From contig CALLLP010000008.1 in assembly GCA_938008165.1 (NCBI GenBank), positions 124,001 through 188,000 of the forward strand: a DNA stretch of 64,000 nucleotides, written 5' to 3'. Every line of letters begins with the position of its first letter. Position 1 is the first letter of the stretch. This document shows, piece after piece, positions 19,999 through 29,237 of this stretch. Origin of the DNA: an uncultured Neomegalonema sp. GTDB taxonomy: Bacteria > Pseudomonadota > Alphaproteobacteria > Rhodobacterales > Rhodobacteraceae. Below the pieces are notes generated by a model. That model saw only the letters and a list, made by a program, of their open reading frames with translations, was not told the origin of the DNA and made no database searches. Position numbers and translations under genes: made by a program.

Positions 19999-20940
19999 TC
20001 ATCCAGAATGGCCTTCGTCCCGTTGGCGAATGACCAATGACTGTGCCATCGGGGTCGAGAAGAAATCCACACAGGCTTTCGCAAAGGCATCGACCAACTG
20101 CCGCCGCCGCCCCTCGACGAGACCGAGAGACAGGGTCAGGGGCGGCCCGCCCACATCCAACGGCACCGCCTTCACGCGATCCCCCGCATACGTCAGATCG
20201 GTATGCGGAGCCATATTCAGGATCGCACGGCCCATCCCGGAACCGACAAGACTGCGCACCATCTCATGTGTTGCCCCAGTGGCCACAACGGTTGGCACGA
20301 TGCCTGACTGCGCGAAGAGGCGATCATAATATCCGCGCACAACCGGCAGATCGAGCATGACCACGGGCGTATCCCCCAGCATGTCCAGCGTTGCCAGCGC
20401 TTCGCCCGCAATCGGGTCATCGGCAGGCACAAGCAGATACGGCATCGCATCGACCAGCGGCACGGCCTCGATCCCCGGACAATCGGTATCCGCGACAAAG
20501 AGAATCGCGTCGAAATCGCCCTTGAGCAACCCTTGCTGTGCCCGCCCGGTGTCGCATTCGATCAAATGCGCCGCGATCTCCGGATTTTCCCTGAGCATCG
20601 GGGCGAGAATTTTGGGCAGGAATGCGGGCGCGACCGGCGCATAATAGCCAATGCGCAACGGCCCGCTCAACTGCGCCTGCAACTCGGCTCCGAGAGAAAT
20701 CAGGCTCTCGTAATCCTCGATCAACATCCGCGCACGGTCAGCGATGACCCGTCCACTGGCCGTCGGGGCAATCCCTTTCGCCCGCCTGCGATGCACGAGG
20801 GTCAAGCCCAGACTGTCCTCTACCGAGGCTATGGCCGCCGAAACGGCCGAAGGCACGACCGAGAAATCTTCGGCGGCGGCGGCGATAGACCGGCGATCCA
20901 CCGCCCCAAGAAAATACTGAAGCGCCTTGAGGGTAACCAT
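19999..20940 (-). CDS. LysR-family transcriptional regulator
   Basis: An N-terminal winged helix-turn-helix (about residues 1-60, LQYFLGAVDRRSIAAAAEDF then VPSAVSAAIASVEDSLG) is followed by the periplasmic-binding-like effector domain. The start is the ATG at 20940; a GTG directly before it in frame is an alternative. LysR regulators often control a divergent neighbour, and this one is divergent from the sterol-desaturase-family gene with about 100 bp between them, so that gene is the first candidate target. The effector is unknown. Confidence 0.9.
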   Translation of the reverse strand: MVTLKALQYFLGAVDRRSIAAAAEDFSVVPSAVSAAIASVEDSLGLTLVHRRRAKGIAPTASGRVIADRARMLIEDYESLISLGAELQAQLSGPLRIGYYAPVAPAFLPKILAPMLRENPEIAAHLIECDTGRAQQGLLKGDFDAILFVADTDCPGIEAVPLVDAMPYLLVPADDPIAGEALATLDMLGDTPVVMLDLPVVRGYYDRLFAQSGIVPTVVATGATHEMVRSLVGSGMGRAILNMAPHTDLTYAGDRVKAVPLDVGGPPLTLSLGLVEGRRRQLVDAFAKACVDFFSTPMAQSLVIRQRDEGHSG

Positions 20941-21044
20941 CACCTATAACCTCGGATTTAACGACGAATAATGTCAATTAAATCTGTTTTACAGATGTTG
21001 CGAGTGCAAGCATCCTGTGTCGGCGATCCAGCAGGAGAATGACC

Positions 21045-22052
21045 ATGGCCCACGCCAACGATCCCACGCCCTTGCCCGGACGTCCCGGCGAGTGGAATCA
21101 TGCCCCCGCGACTTTGCCGATCCCCGTCTCGCCGTTTTTTTCATGGCCGCCGGAGCCGCACCGGATGGTGCGCTGGGTCGTGGATCGGTGGTTCGCTTTG
21201 GCGGAAAATGCGATCCTCGCCGTGTTGGCCACCCTTGTCTGGGCCTTTCTACAGCCCTCGTTGGAGACGACCGCCACCCTCGCCCCCGGCTGGATCGCGG
21301 CGATGTGGGCACGCAATATCGTCCTTATGCTGGTGGTCGCGGGCGGGCTGCACCTGTGGTTCCATCGGCATAAGAAACAGGGCGACCGGCTGAAATTCGA
21401 CCCCCGCGATCTGGCGAAAAAGGGGCGGATGTTCACCTTCCAGAGCCAAGTCGCCGATAACATGTTCTGGAGCCTCGCCAGCGGTGTCACCTTCTGGACC
21501 GCGTTTGAGGTCTTGATGTTCTGGGCGATGGCGAATGGATATGCCCCTGTCCTGCTGCCCCGCGAGAATCCGGTCCTGTTTGCCGTGATCCTGTTTCTGA
21601 CGCCCATCTGGATCAGTTTTCATTTCTACTGGATCCACCGCCTGCTGCACTGGCCGCCCCTCTATCGCCTTGCCCATGCGCTGCACCATCGCAATGTGAA
21701 TGTCGGGCCATGGTCCGGCCTGTCGATGCATCCGGTCGAACACCTCCTGTTCTTCAGTTCGGTGCTGATTCATGTCGTCATCCCGGCGCATCCGATCCAC
21801 ATCCTGTTTCATATGCAGCATCAATCCCTGACGGCGGCGACCTCGCATACCGGGTTTGAGGGATTGATCGTAAAGGATAAAAACCGCCTCGCCCTCGGCA
21901 CGTTTCATCACCAGATGCATCACCGCTATTTCGAGTGCAATTACGGCAATCTCGAAGTGCCTTGGGACAAGTGGTTCGGATCGTTCCATGACGGCACACA
22001 GGACGCCCATGCCCGGATGAAGGAACGCCGTAAGAGAATCGCCAATGGCTGA
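21045..22052 (+). CDS. Sterol desaturase/fatty acid hydroxylase family membrane protein
   Basis: A di-iron membrane oxygenase that hydroxylates or desaturates a lipid. I prefer the ATG at 21045, seven bases after AGGAG, over the ATG at 21039, which abuts that ribosome site. Several hydrophobic segments are visible (about residues 50-70, 88-105, 145-170, 180-200). The histidine boxes are HFYWIHRLLHW, HALHHRN and HQMHHRYFECNYGN. The 335-residue length is usual for the bacterial family. The substrate is unknown; membrane lipid, carotenoid or ether-lipid modification are all possible. It faces the divergent LysR gene, a plausible regulator. Confidence 0.9.
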   Translation: MAHANDPTPLPGRPGEWNHAPATLPIPVSPFFSWPPEPHRMVRWVVDRWFALAENAILAVLATLVWAFLQPSLETTATLAPGWIAAMWARNIVLMLVVAGGLHLWFHRHKKQGDRLKFDPRDLAKKGRMFTFQSQVADNMFWSLASGVTFWTAFEVLMFWAMANGYAPVLLPRENPVLFAVILFLTPIWISFHFYWIHRLLHWPPLYRLAHALHHRNVNVGPWSGLSMHPVEHLLFFSSVLIHVVIPAHPIHILFHMQHQSLTAATSHTGFEGLIVKDKNRLALGTFHHQMHHRYFECNYGNLEVPWDKWFGSFHDGTQDAHARMKERRKRIANG

Positions 22053-22222
22053 CCGTCGCAAAACGGGAAATATCGAAAGTAAAAAGACAATTCGGATCAG
22101 CGGTTGTCATCGGCCCACGGGAACGGTTAGGCTCACGTCCGCACGAAAGCGACAAAAACAAGATCGGATGGGCCAAACCCTCGACGGCCCGGTTGCGATA
22201 ATAAAGACACTTGGGAGCCAAG

Positions 22223-23821
22223 ATGACTGAACAAGACATGATGATCGAGCGGATGCTCGCCGATAAAAAAGCCAGCCGCCGCGACTTCATGGTCGGCGCC
22301 AGCGCGCTGGGTGTAGCGGCAACCTCCGCCTCGGCGCTCTGGGCCGGACGCGCCCATGCCGCCGAACCCAAAAAGGGCGGCCATATGCGGGCGGGCCTGA
22401 ACGATTCCAACACCGTCGATTCGCTCGACCCGACCACCTACAACGCGACGACGATGATCGTCATCAGCCGCGCCTTCCGCGACAGCCTCGTCGAAGTGGG
22501 TCAGGATGATTCGGCAGCCCCCGGTCTCGCCGAAAGCTGGGAAGCCAGCGAAGACGCCAAGGAATGGCGCTTCAAGCTGCGCCCCGGCGTCGAATTCTCG
22601 AACGGCAAAAGCCTGACGACCGAAGATGTCATCAACTCGATCAACCTTCACCGGGGTGAAGATTCGAAATCGGGGGCCAAGGGCGTCTTTTCGGGCATCG
22701 AGGATGTGTCGGCAGATGGCAAGGGCACCGTCGTCGTCAAACTGGCGGACGGCAATGCCGATTTCCCGTTCCTGATGACCGACTACCACATGAACATCGT
22801 CCCCACCGTGGATGGTAAAGCCGATCCTTTCTCGACGCATGGCACCGGGTGCTACAATCTGACCGAGTTTGAACCGGGCATCCGCGCGGCCCTCGAAAAG
22901 AACCCGAATAGCTGGCAGTCGGGCGAATTCGGCTATGTCGACAGCTGCGAGCTGGTCACGATCCTCGACGATACCGCGCGCGTCAACGCCCTGATGACCA
23001 ATGATGTCGATGTCATCAACCGCCCTGAGATGAAGACCATCGGTCGCCTGAAACGCGTGCCCACGGTCAATATCATCGACGTGGAATCGAACCTCGCCTT
23101 CACGCATCCGATGCGGACCGAAGGCGCGCCATTCGACAATATCGATTTCCGTCTGGCACTGAAACACGCGACCAACCGCGAAGCCTTTGTCGAAAAAGTG
23201 CTGTTTGGTTACGGCACTGTCGGCAACGACCAGCCGATCGGCCCGAAAATGGCCAGCTACGACCCGAATCTGACCGTCGATTTCGATCTCGACAAGGCCG
23301 CGTATCACCTGAAGAAATCCGGTGTCGGCGATGCCGCGATCAAATATCAGTTCGCCGATACCGCCTATAGCGGAGCCAGCGACGCGGCCCAGATCTTCCT
23401 CGAAGACTGGACCAAGGCGGGCATCAATGTCGGTCTCCAGAAAGAGCCGAAAGACGGTTACTGGTCCAATGTCTGGAACGTTCAGCCCTTCTGCGCCTGC
23501 TATTGGGGTCCCCGTCCCGTCGAGGATATGATCCTCTCGATCGCCTATCTGGGCGGTGCGGAATGGAACGACACCAATATCGATATCGCGAGCGTCAACG
23601 CTCTGGTCATCGCGGCCCGCGCCGAACTCGACCAGAAAAAGCGCACCGATATGTACCAGACGGTCCAGCACATCCTGTCCACCCGTGGCGCAACGATTGT
23701 TCCCGCCTTCGGCAAGGATATCGCCGCGGCCAACACAAAAGTCGGCGTCCCCGCAAAACTCGGCGGCGGCTGGGAAATGGATGGCGGTCACTTCATCAAG
23801 CGCTGGTGGATGAACGCCTAA
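22223..23821 (+). CDS. ABC-transporter solute-binding protein, peptide/nickel family (SBP_bac_5), Tat signal
   Basis: A periplasmic binding protein of the family that binds oligopeptides, opines, nickel or glutathione. I chose the ATG at 22223 after the GGGAG ribosome site; the in-frame TTG at 22211 overlaps that site. The N-terminus has a twin-arginine signal, SRRDFMVGASALGVAAT with a cleavage region near GRAHAAEP. The body shows SLDPTTYNATTMIV, LAESWEASEDAKEWRFKLRP and FSNGKSLTTEDVINSINLH. No permease or ATPase of the Dpp/Opp type is adjacent; the next genes are a betaine-type system of another family. It is followed by a clear terminator, so it appears to be transcribed alone. Confidence 0.92.
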   Translation: MTEQDMMIERMLADKKASRRDFMVGASALGVAATSASALWAGRAHAAEPKKGGHMRAGLNDSNTVDSLDPTTYNATTMIVISRAFRDSLVEVGQDDSAAPGLAESWEASEDAKEWRFKLRPGVEFSNGKSLTTEDVINSINLHRGEDSKSGAKGVFSGIEDVSADGKGTVVVKLADGNADFPFLMTDYHMNIVPTVDGKADPFSTHGTGCYNLTEFEPGIRAALEKNPNSWQSGEFGYVDSCELVTILDDTARVNALMTNDVDVINRPEMKTIGRLKRVPTVNIIDVESNLAFTHPMRTEGAPFDNIDFRLALKHATNREAFVEKVLFGYGTVGNDQPIGPKMASYDPNLTVDFDLDKAAYHLKKSGVGDAAIKYQFADTAYSGASDAAQIFLEDWTKAGINVGLQKEPKDGYWSNVWNVQPFCACYWGPRPVEDMILSIAYLGGAEWNDTNIDIASVNALVIAARAELDQKKRTDMYQTVQHILSTRGATIVPAFGKDIAAANTKVGVPAKLGGGWEMDGGHFIKRWWMNA

Positions 23822-23849
23822 ACGATGGCGGTCGTATAAGTCATAGTGG

Positions 23850-23880
23850 CGCCAACCGGAGTAATTCGGTTGGCGTTTTT
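23850..23880 (+). terminator. Rho-independent terminator after the solute-binding protein gene
   Basis: CGCCAACCG at 23850-23858 pairs perfectly with CGGTTGGCG at 23867-23875 across an 8-nt loop, and five T residues follow (23876-23880). It lies 29 bp after the stop codon. This isolates the gene from the betaine transporter downstream. Confidence 0.9.
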
Positions 23881-24048
23881 ATACGAATACTGCGCCCATA
23901 CCGGCATAATCATGGCGTTTTCCGGGCGTACACCATATCTGCACTGAGAATATAATCACCCAACTTCCACAACTTACCGCATTGCAGCAATAGACTTGGT
24001 AATGGCGAAGGGCTGTGTAAATCTGGGTTAACGAATCAGGAGAGAAGC

Positions 24049-25104
24049 ATGAAGACGATCAAAACCACCCTCGCCGCCGCCGCGATGACAACCATGACGG
24101 CCATTCCGGCCCTGTCCGCCGATATCGTGATCGGCGTTCCAAACTGGCCCTCCGTCAACGCGACGGCGCATGTGCTCAAGGTTGCCATCGAGCAGAATCT
24201 CGGCCTCGATGTCGAGCTTCAGAACGGCTCGAACCCCATCGTTTTCGAAGCGATGGACAAAGGCTCCATGCATGCGCATCCCGAAGTATGGCTGCCCAAC
24301 CAGACGAACCTGCACGACACCTATGTCAAGGACAAGGGCACCGTGGTCATGAACCCCAATGGTGTCGAAGCCTTTCAGGGCATGTGCATTCCGAAAGGCT
24401 TTGCCGATGAGAACGGCATCGAGAGCATCGACGACCTGACCAACCCCGACATCGCCGCCCTGTTCGATACCGATGGCGACGGCAAGGGCGAAATCTGGAT
24501 CGGTGCGCCGGGCTGGGCCTCGACCAATGTTGAGAAAATCCGCGCGAAATCCTACGGCTACGACCAGACTTTCGAGCTTCAGGAATCGGACGAGACCCTC
24601 GCCTATGCGAATCTGGACAATGCGATCAAGGGCAATAAGCCATGGGTCGGTTTCTGCTACACCCCGCATTACGTCTTCGTGCTGCATGACCTGCATATCC
24701 TGACCGAGCCAGAATACGACGCCGCCGGGTGGAAGGTGATCCAGCCGACCGACGATCCCGCATGGCTCGAAAAATCCTCCGCTGGCATGGCATGGGATTC
24801 GGCGTATCTGCACCTCCACTACTCCAAGGAGCTGGAAGACACGCATCCCGAAGTCGCCACGATGTTCCGCAATATGAAGCTGGACACCAATACCGTCTCC
24901 GCCATGACCTACGCTCTGGTCGTCGACAAGACGGATGCGCTGGAATATGCGCAGGCATGGGTGTCGAAGAACGAGGATCAGGTTCTCGGCTGGATGACCG
25001 ACGGATCGGGCAGCTCGATGGCCGCAGGCGGCAACGAGGGTGCGATCAAGGCGCTGATGGAAGCACAGGACGCCATCTCCAAGGCGCTCGACGCGCTGAA
25101 ATAA
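24049..25104 (+). CDS. Glycine betaine/proline-type ABC transporter substrate-binding protein
   Basis: A periplasmic binding protein of the OpuAC/ProX type for quaternary amines. The signal peptide is residues 1-24 (ending ALSA before DIVIGVPNWP). Typical family segments are FEAMDKGSMHAHPEVWLPNQ, GKGEIWIGAPGWAS and KPWVGFCYTPHYVF, the last contributing aromatic residues likely to form a cation-binding cage. A strong AGGAG ribosome site precedes the ATG. The gene is first in a set with an ATPase and a permease, and a terminator-like hairpin follows it, which would give more binding protein than membrane components. Betaine, choline, proline betaine or DMSP are all possible ligands. Confidence 0.92.
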   Translation: MKTIKTTLAAAAMTTMTAIPALSADIVIGVPNWPSVNATAHVLKVAIEQNLGLDVELQNGSNPIVFEAMDKGSMHAHPEVWLPNQTNLHDTYVKDKGTVVMNPNGVEAFQGMCIPKGFADENGIESIDDLTNPDIAALFDTDGDGKGEIWIGAPGWASTNVEKIRAKSYGYDQTFELQESDETLAYANLDNAIKGNKPWVGFCYTPHYVFVLHDLHILTEPEYDAAGWKVIQPTDDPAWLEKSSAGMAWDSAYLHLHYSKELEDTHPEVATMFRNMKLDTNTVSAMTYALVVDKTDALEYAQAWVSKNEDQVLGWMTDGSGSSMAAGGNEGAIKALMEAQDAISKALDALK

Positions 25105-25120
25105 TCGGCATGACGACAGG

Positions 25121-25148
25121 AGCCGCCGGTTTTCGGCGGCTCTTTTTC
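25121..25148 (+). terminator. Attenuator-like hairpin between binding protein and ATPase genes
   Basis: AGCCGCCG at 25121-25128 and CGGCGGCT at 25134-25141 form a perfect stem with a 5-nt loop, followed by CTTTTTC. It stands 16 bp after the binding-protein stop and 24 bp before the ATPase start. Such intra-operon terminators commonly lower expression of the distal genes of ABC operons. Confidence 0.85.
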
Positions 25149-25165
25149 TGTAAAGGGGACGCCGC

Positions 25166-26200
25166 ATGACCGAAGAGGTCGTCAAGCTGTCGAATGTCTG
25201 GAAAATCTTCGGTGCCCGCGCTGAAGAAGCCATGTCGGCGGTCAAATCCGAAGGGCTGACAAAGCCGCAGGTGCTTGAACGCTTCGGCTGTGTCGTCGGG
25301 GTTCAGGATGCCAGCTTCGAGGTTCCACGGGGCGAGATTTTCTGCATCATGGGCCTGTCCGGATCGGGCAAATCGACCCTCGTGCGCCATGTAAACCGCC
25401 TGATCGAGCCGACTTCCGGCAGGATCGAAATCCTCGGTCGCGATATCTCCGCCATGAATGCCCGCGAATTGCGCAAGGTACGCGCCCAGCAGATCGGCAT
25501 GGTCTTTCAGCATATGGCGCTGATGCCCCACCGCTCGGTGCGTGACAACGTTGCCTATCCGCTCGAAATCCGCAATGTCCCAAAATCGAAGCGCTGGGCG
25601 GTCTCGGACCATGTGCTCGGCCTGGTCGATCTGACCGGCTACGAAGACCGCCTGCCCAAGGAGCTGTCGGGCGGCATGCAACAGCGCGTCGGCATCGCCC
25701 GCGCCCTCGCCTCGGACCCCGAAATCCTGCTGATGGACGAACCGTTTTCGGCCCTCGATCCGCTCATCCGGCTTCAATTGCAGGATCAGTTCAAGGCGCT
25801 GGTCGCACAGCTTCAGAAAACCACGCTGTTCATCACCCACGATCTCGACGAAGCCATTCGCATCGGCCATCGCATCGCCATCATGAAGGACGGCATCATC
25901 GTTCAGATCGGCACGGCGGAAGAAATCGTGATGAACCCCGCCGACGATTATGTCCGCGAATTCGTGCAGGGAATCTCGAAGCTCAAACTCGTGAAGGCCC
26001 ATTCGATTATGGGACCGCTCGACAAGGCCCCCGGCCCGCTGGGCGATGCGCCCCGCGCCGATGCAGGGGCCGATCTCGACCAATTGATCGATCTCTCCGC
26101 CGAGACGGCATCGCCCGTGGTCATTACGGCGAATGGCGTCGATGTCGGCTATGTCGACAAGACGCGGCTGCTGCGCGGCATTCAGGGAGGCAAGCAATGA
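25166..26200 (+). CDS. Glycine betaine/proline-type ABC transporter ATP-binding protein
   Basis: The ATPase of the betaine-type importer. Walker A is GLSGSGKST at residues 63-71; the Q-loop region is GMVFQHMALMPHRSV; the signature is LSGGMQQRVGIARAL; Walker B is LLMDEPFSALD; the switch His is in FITHDLDEA. The N-terminal extension before Walker A, with SNVWKIFGARAEEAM, is typical of the ProV/OpuAA branch. The C-terminal region (about residues 280-344) is in the position of the tandem CBS osmosensing domains but is short and only weakly similar, so ionic-strength sensing is doubtful. The stop overlaps the permease start by 4 bp. Confidence 0.93.
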   Translation: MTEEVVKLSNVWKIFGARAEEAMSAVKSEGLTKPQVLERFGCVVGVQDASFEVPRGEIFCIMGLSGSGKSTLVRHVNRLIEPTSGRIEILGRDISAMNARELRKVRAQQIGMVFQHMALMPHRSVRDNVAYPLEIRNVPKSKRWAVSDHVLGLVDLTGYEDRLPKELSGGMQQRVGIARALASDPEILLMDEPFSALDPLIRLQLQDQFKALVAQLQKTTLFITHDLDEAIRIGHRIAIMKDGIIVQIGTAEEIVMNPADDYVREFVQGISKLKLVKAHSIMGPLDKAPGPLGDAPRADAGADLDQLIDLSAETASPVVITANGVDVGYVDKTRLLRGIQGGKQ

Positions 26201-27810
26201 GCATGACCGAAACACCCGACGCAGCGCAGATGGATAACGGGCCGGTCGTCACCGCCGCCTCGGATATTCAGGTCGATCATGCCGCGCTCGATGCCTCGAT
26301 CGAGACGTTTACGCAGGAAAATGCCGGATATTACAAGCGCGCCTTCCATCGCATTCATGAAAGCACCAGTGTTTTTCCCAATACCTTCAATGTCTGGGCG
26401 GCGCTGGCGGGGCCGTTCTGGGCGGCGGCGCGCGGGGTCTGGGGAATGTTCTGGACCTTCTTGATTCTCGAAATCATCGCATGGGTGCAGATCGGCCGTG
26501 GCCTCTGGGGCAATCCGGGAGCAAGCCTGCTGGAACAGGCAGAGCGCCAGCGCGCCCGCGCGGATGAGTTCCTCGACCGGGCCGAAGCGGCAAAGGCTGC
26601 GGGCCAAGACCCCGACCGGTTCGAAAAGCTGGCGACCAATATTGGCCGCGCCGCCGATCGCAGCATTGAACAGGCCACCGCCCTCAATGCCGATGCGTTG
26701 AACATCATGCTGGTGGGGCTGGGCCTGCTGGCGGCATTCAAGCTGATTCAGGGCCTGTACGCCAATATCGCCTATGAAAAACAATATTCGAAATGGCGGA
26801 TCGATGCGACATCGGTTGAAAGCGGTTTCAATCGTCGCCGGGCCGGGATCGGCGCGGCGCTGGTCGCGGCCATCGCGCCGCTGACGATCTACAAGTTCAC
26901 CGTGGCCAGCCCGCTGGCCGTGCTGAACGAATTCCCGGAAAAGCCGATCTCCCACAGTATTCTCGGAGTTGAGAACGAAACCCTGTTCACGCGCCTCGCC
27001 TCATGGCTGGAAGCAAAGATCGACGCGGCGGCCGTGGCCGGGGCGGATGTCTTCGACGGGGTGACGGCAGGGGTGCGCTCGGTGCTCGATGCGCTGACGC
27101 TGGCGCTGAACGGTACGCCGTGGCCGGTGGTCATGACCGTGATCGTAGTGACCGCATGGCGCGCCGCCGGGCCGCGCGTGGCGATCTTCACCGCCGCCGC
27201 TCTGGCCTATATCGCCCTGCTCGGCTATTGGGAAATCGCGATGGAGACGGTGGCACTGGTCGGGGCGGCGGTGCTGATCTGCGTCGTTATCGGCATTCCT
27301 CTTGGCATCTGGTTCGGCAAATCGAAACGGGCATATAATGCCGCCGAACCGATCCTCGACCTGATGCAGACCCTGCCCGCCTTCGTCTATCTGATCCCCA
27401 TCATCGCTTTTTTCGGCACCGGCAATCCGCCAGGCATCCTTGCCACGATCATCTTTGGAATGCCGCCGGTGATCCGCCTGACCGCGCTGGGGATGCGCGG
27501 CGTGCCGGAGAATATCAAGGAGGCGGCAACGGCGTTCGGCGCTTCGCGGGGGCAAGTGTTGCGGGATGTGGAAATCCCGCTCGCCCTGCCCTCGATCATG
27601 GCCGGGGTCAACCAGACCATCCTGATGTGCCTGTCGATGGTGGTCATCATCTCGCTGATCGGCGGGGGAGGATTGGGCAAGACGATTCTCGAATCGCTGC
27701 AATACGCCGCGAAGGGACCGGGCCTGCTCGGCGGTTTCGCGATCCTCTTTGTGGCCATGGTCATGGATCGCATCGTCCAGGGCGCATTCCGGCAGGATGG
27801 CGGACGGTAG
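26197..27810 (+). CDS. Glycine betaine-type ABC transporter permease with N-terminal DUF2628-like extension
   Basis: The membrane component of the importer. The C-terminal half (about residues 340-530) is a standard BPD_transp_1 permease, with [19 protein letters not shown], the EAA-type loop [20 protein letters not shown] and [15 protein letters not shown]. Unusually, the first 200 residues are a separate module. It has a soluble start, then [20 protein letters not shown] and [20 protein letters not shown], resembling DUF2628-type domains, then a transmembrane segment, an Ala/Arg/Glu-rich helical stretch and another membrane segment. At 537 residues it is nearly double a plain ProW. The coding region starts inside the ATPase stop. 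Confidence 0.9.
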   Translation: MSMTETPDAAQMDNGPVVTAASDIQVDHAALDASIETFTQENAGYYKRAFHRIHESTSVFPNTFNVWAALAGPFWAAARGVWGMFWTFLILEIIAWVQIGRGLWGNPGASLLEQAERQRARADEFLDRAEAAKAAGQDPDRFEKLATNIGRAADRSIEQATALNADALNIMLVGLGLLAAFKLIQGLYANIAYEKQYSKWRIDATSVESGFNRRRAGIGAALVAAIAPLTIYKFTVASPLAVLNEFPEKPISHSILGVENETLFTRLASWLEAKIDAAAVAGADVFDGVTAGVRSVLDALTLALNGTPWPVVMTVIVVTAWRAAGPRVAIFTAAALAYIALLGYWEIAMETVALVGAAVLICVVIGIPLGIWFGKSKRAYNAAEPILDLMQTLPAFVYLIPIIAFFGTGNPPGILATIIFGMPPVIRLTALGMRGVPENIKEAATAFGASRGQVLRDVEIPLALPSIMAGVNQTILMCLSMVVIISLIGGGGLGKTILESLQYAAKGPGLLGGFAILFVAMVMDRIVQGAFRQDGGR

Positions 27811-27889
27811 CGCAAACCGTCCGGCATTCGACGTGACACCGGAAACATGCACACTGGCCACCCCGACCGATTCGACGGAAATTCAGCCG

Positions 27890-29182
27890 ATGACCGACAT
27901 TGCCACCCGCGTCTACTCGCATAACTGGAAGATCGACCCGATCGTCCGGTCGGTGATCGATACCGATTTCTACAAGCTGCTCATGGCCCAGAGCATCTTT
28001 CGCCGCCATCGCGAATCGCGGGTGACCTTTAGCCTGATCAACCGCACGACATCGGTGCCCCTGGCCGAGATCATCGACGAGGCGGAGCTGCGCGAACAGC
28101 TCGACCATATCCGCACCCTGCGCCTGTCACGGGGAGAATCCACATGGTTGCGCGGGAATATGTTCTACGGCGAGCGCTTTATGTTTTCGCCCGATTTCGT
28201 TGCGTGGTTGGAGGGGTTTCAATTCCCCGAATACGACCTGCAACGCAAGGGCGACCAATACGAGTTAACCTTCGAAGGGTCGTGGGTTGAGGCGACAATG
28301 TGGGAAATCCCCGCCCTCGCCGTCATCATGGAACTTTACTCCCGCGCCGTTCTCAAAACCATGGGCCGGTTCGAGCTTCAGGTCCTCTACGCGCAGGCCA
28401 TGACACGGGTATGGGAGAAGATTCAGCGCCTGAAACCCCTCGACGGCCTGCGCATCGCCGATTTTGGCACCCGCCGCCGCCATGGGTTTCTATGGCAGGA
28501 TTGGTGCGTACAGGCGATGATGGAGGGAATGGGCGATAAATTCGTCGGCACATCGAATTGCCTGATCGCCCTGCGCCGCGAGGTCGAGGCGATCGGCACC
28601 AATGCCCATGAGCTGCCGATGGTCTATGCCGCCACCGCCGAAGACGACACCGCGCTGGCCGCCGCACCCTATCGCGTATTCGAGGATTGGCAGAAAGATT
28701 ATGCCGGAAACCTGCTGATCATCCTGCCCGATACCTATGGCACCGAAGGCTTTTTGGAGCGTGCACCGGATTGGCTGGCGAAATGGACCGGCATCCGGGT
28801 CGATTCCGGCGATCCGATTGCCCATGGCGAGCGGGCCATCGACTGGTGGCGTGGGCATGGGCAGGACCCCCGCGAAAAACTGATGATCTTTTCGGATGGT
28901 CTGGATGTGGACAAGATCGAGGAACTGCACGCGCATTTCCACGGGCGCGTCGGCCTCGCTTTCGGATGGGGCACCTTACTGACCAATGATTTCAGAGGAT
29001 TGGTGCCGCAAGGCCGCCTCGATCCGTTCAGCCTCGTCTGCAAGGTCGTCGCCGCGAATGACGAACCAACCGTGAAACTGTCGGACAACCCGAAGAAAGC
29101 GATGGGACCGGCGGCGGAAATCGAACGCTACAAACGCGTATTCGGCGTTGGCGAGCAGGAGGAGGCGGAGGTGGTGGTATAG
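27890..29182 (+). CDS. pncB: Nicotinate phosphoribosyltransferase
   Basis: It converts nicotinate and PRPP to nicotinate mononucleotide in NAD salvage. I placed the start at the ATG at 27890 ([13 protein letters not shown]), since the open frame upstream overlaps the permease gene and looks non-coding. The family segments are [53 protein letters not shown] and [13 protein letters not shown]. The 430-residue length is usual. It follows the betaine permease by 79 bp on the same strand but has no obvious functional link with it. It is tail-to-tail with purH. Confidence 0.94.
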   Translation: MTDIATRVYSHNWKIDPIVRSVIDTDFYKLLMAQSIFRRHRESRVTFSLINRTTSVPLAEIIDEAELREQLDHIRTLRLSRGESTWLRGNMFYGERFMFSPDFVAWLEGFQFPEYDLQRKGDQYELTFEGSWVEATMWEIPALAVIMELYSRAVLKTMGRFELQVLYAQAMTRVWEKIQRLKPLDGLRIADFGTRRRHGFLWQDWCVQAMMEGMGDKFVGTSNCLIALRREVEAIGTNAHELPMVYAATAEDDTALAAAPYRVFEDWQKDYAGNLLIILPDTYGTEGFLERAPDWLAKWTGIRVDSGDPIAHGERAIDWWRGHGQDPREKLMIFSDGLDVDKIEELHAHFHGRVGLAFGWGTLLTNDFRGLVPQGRLDPFSLVCKVVAANDEPTVKLSDNPKKAMGPAAEIERYKRVFGVGEQEEAEVVV

Positions 29183-29237
29183 CCCGCCTGACGCCTCCTC
29201 CCCGCCCCAGATCCGTTGCAGCCCCCGCTCAGACCCG

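Noticed and set aside
22133-23791. A 552-codon frame opposite the Tat-exported binding protein
   Set aside because: Shadow of the well-supported plus-strand gene; low-complexity composition typical of antisense frames.
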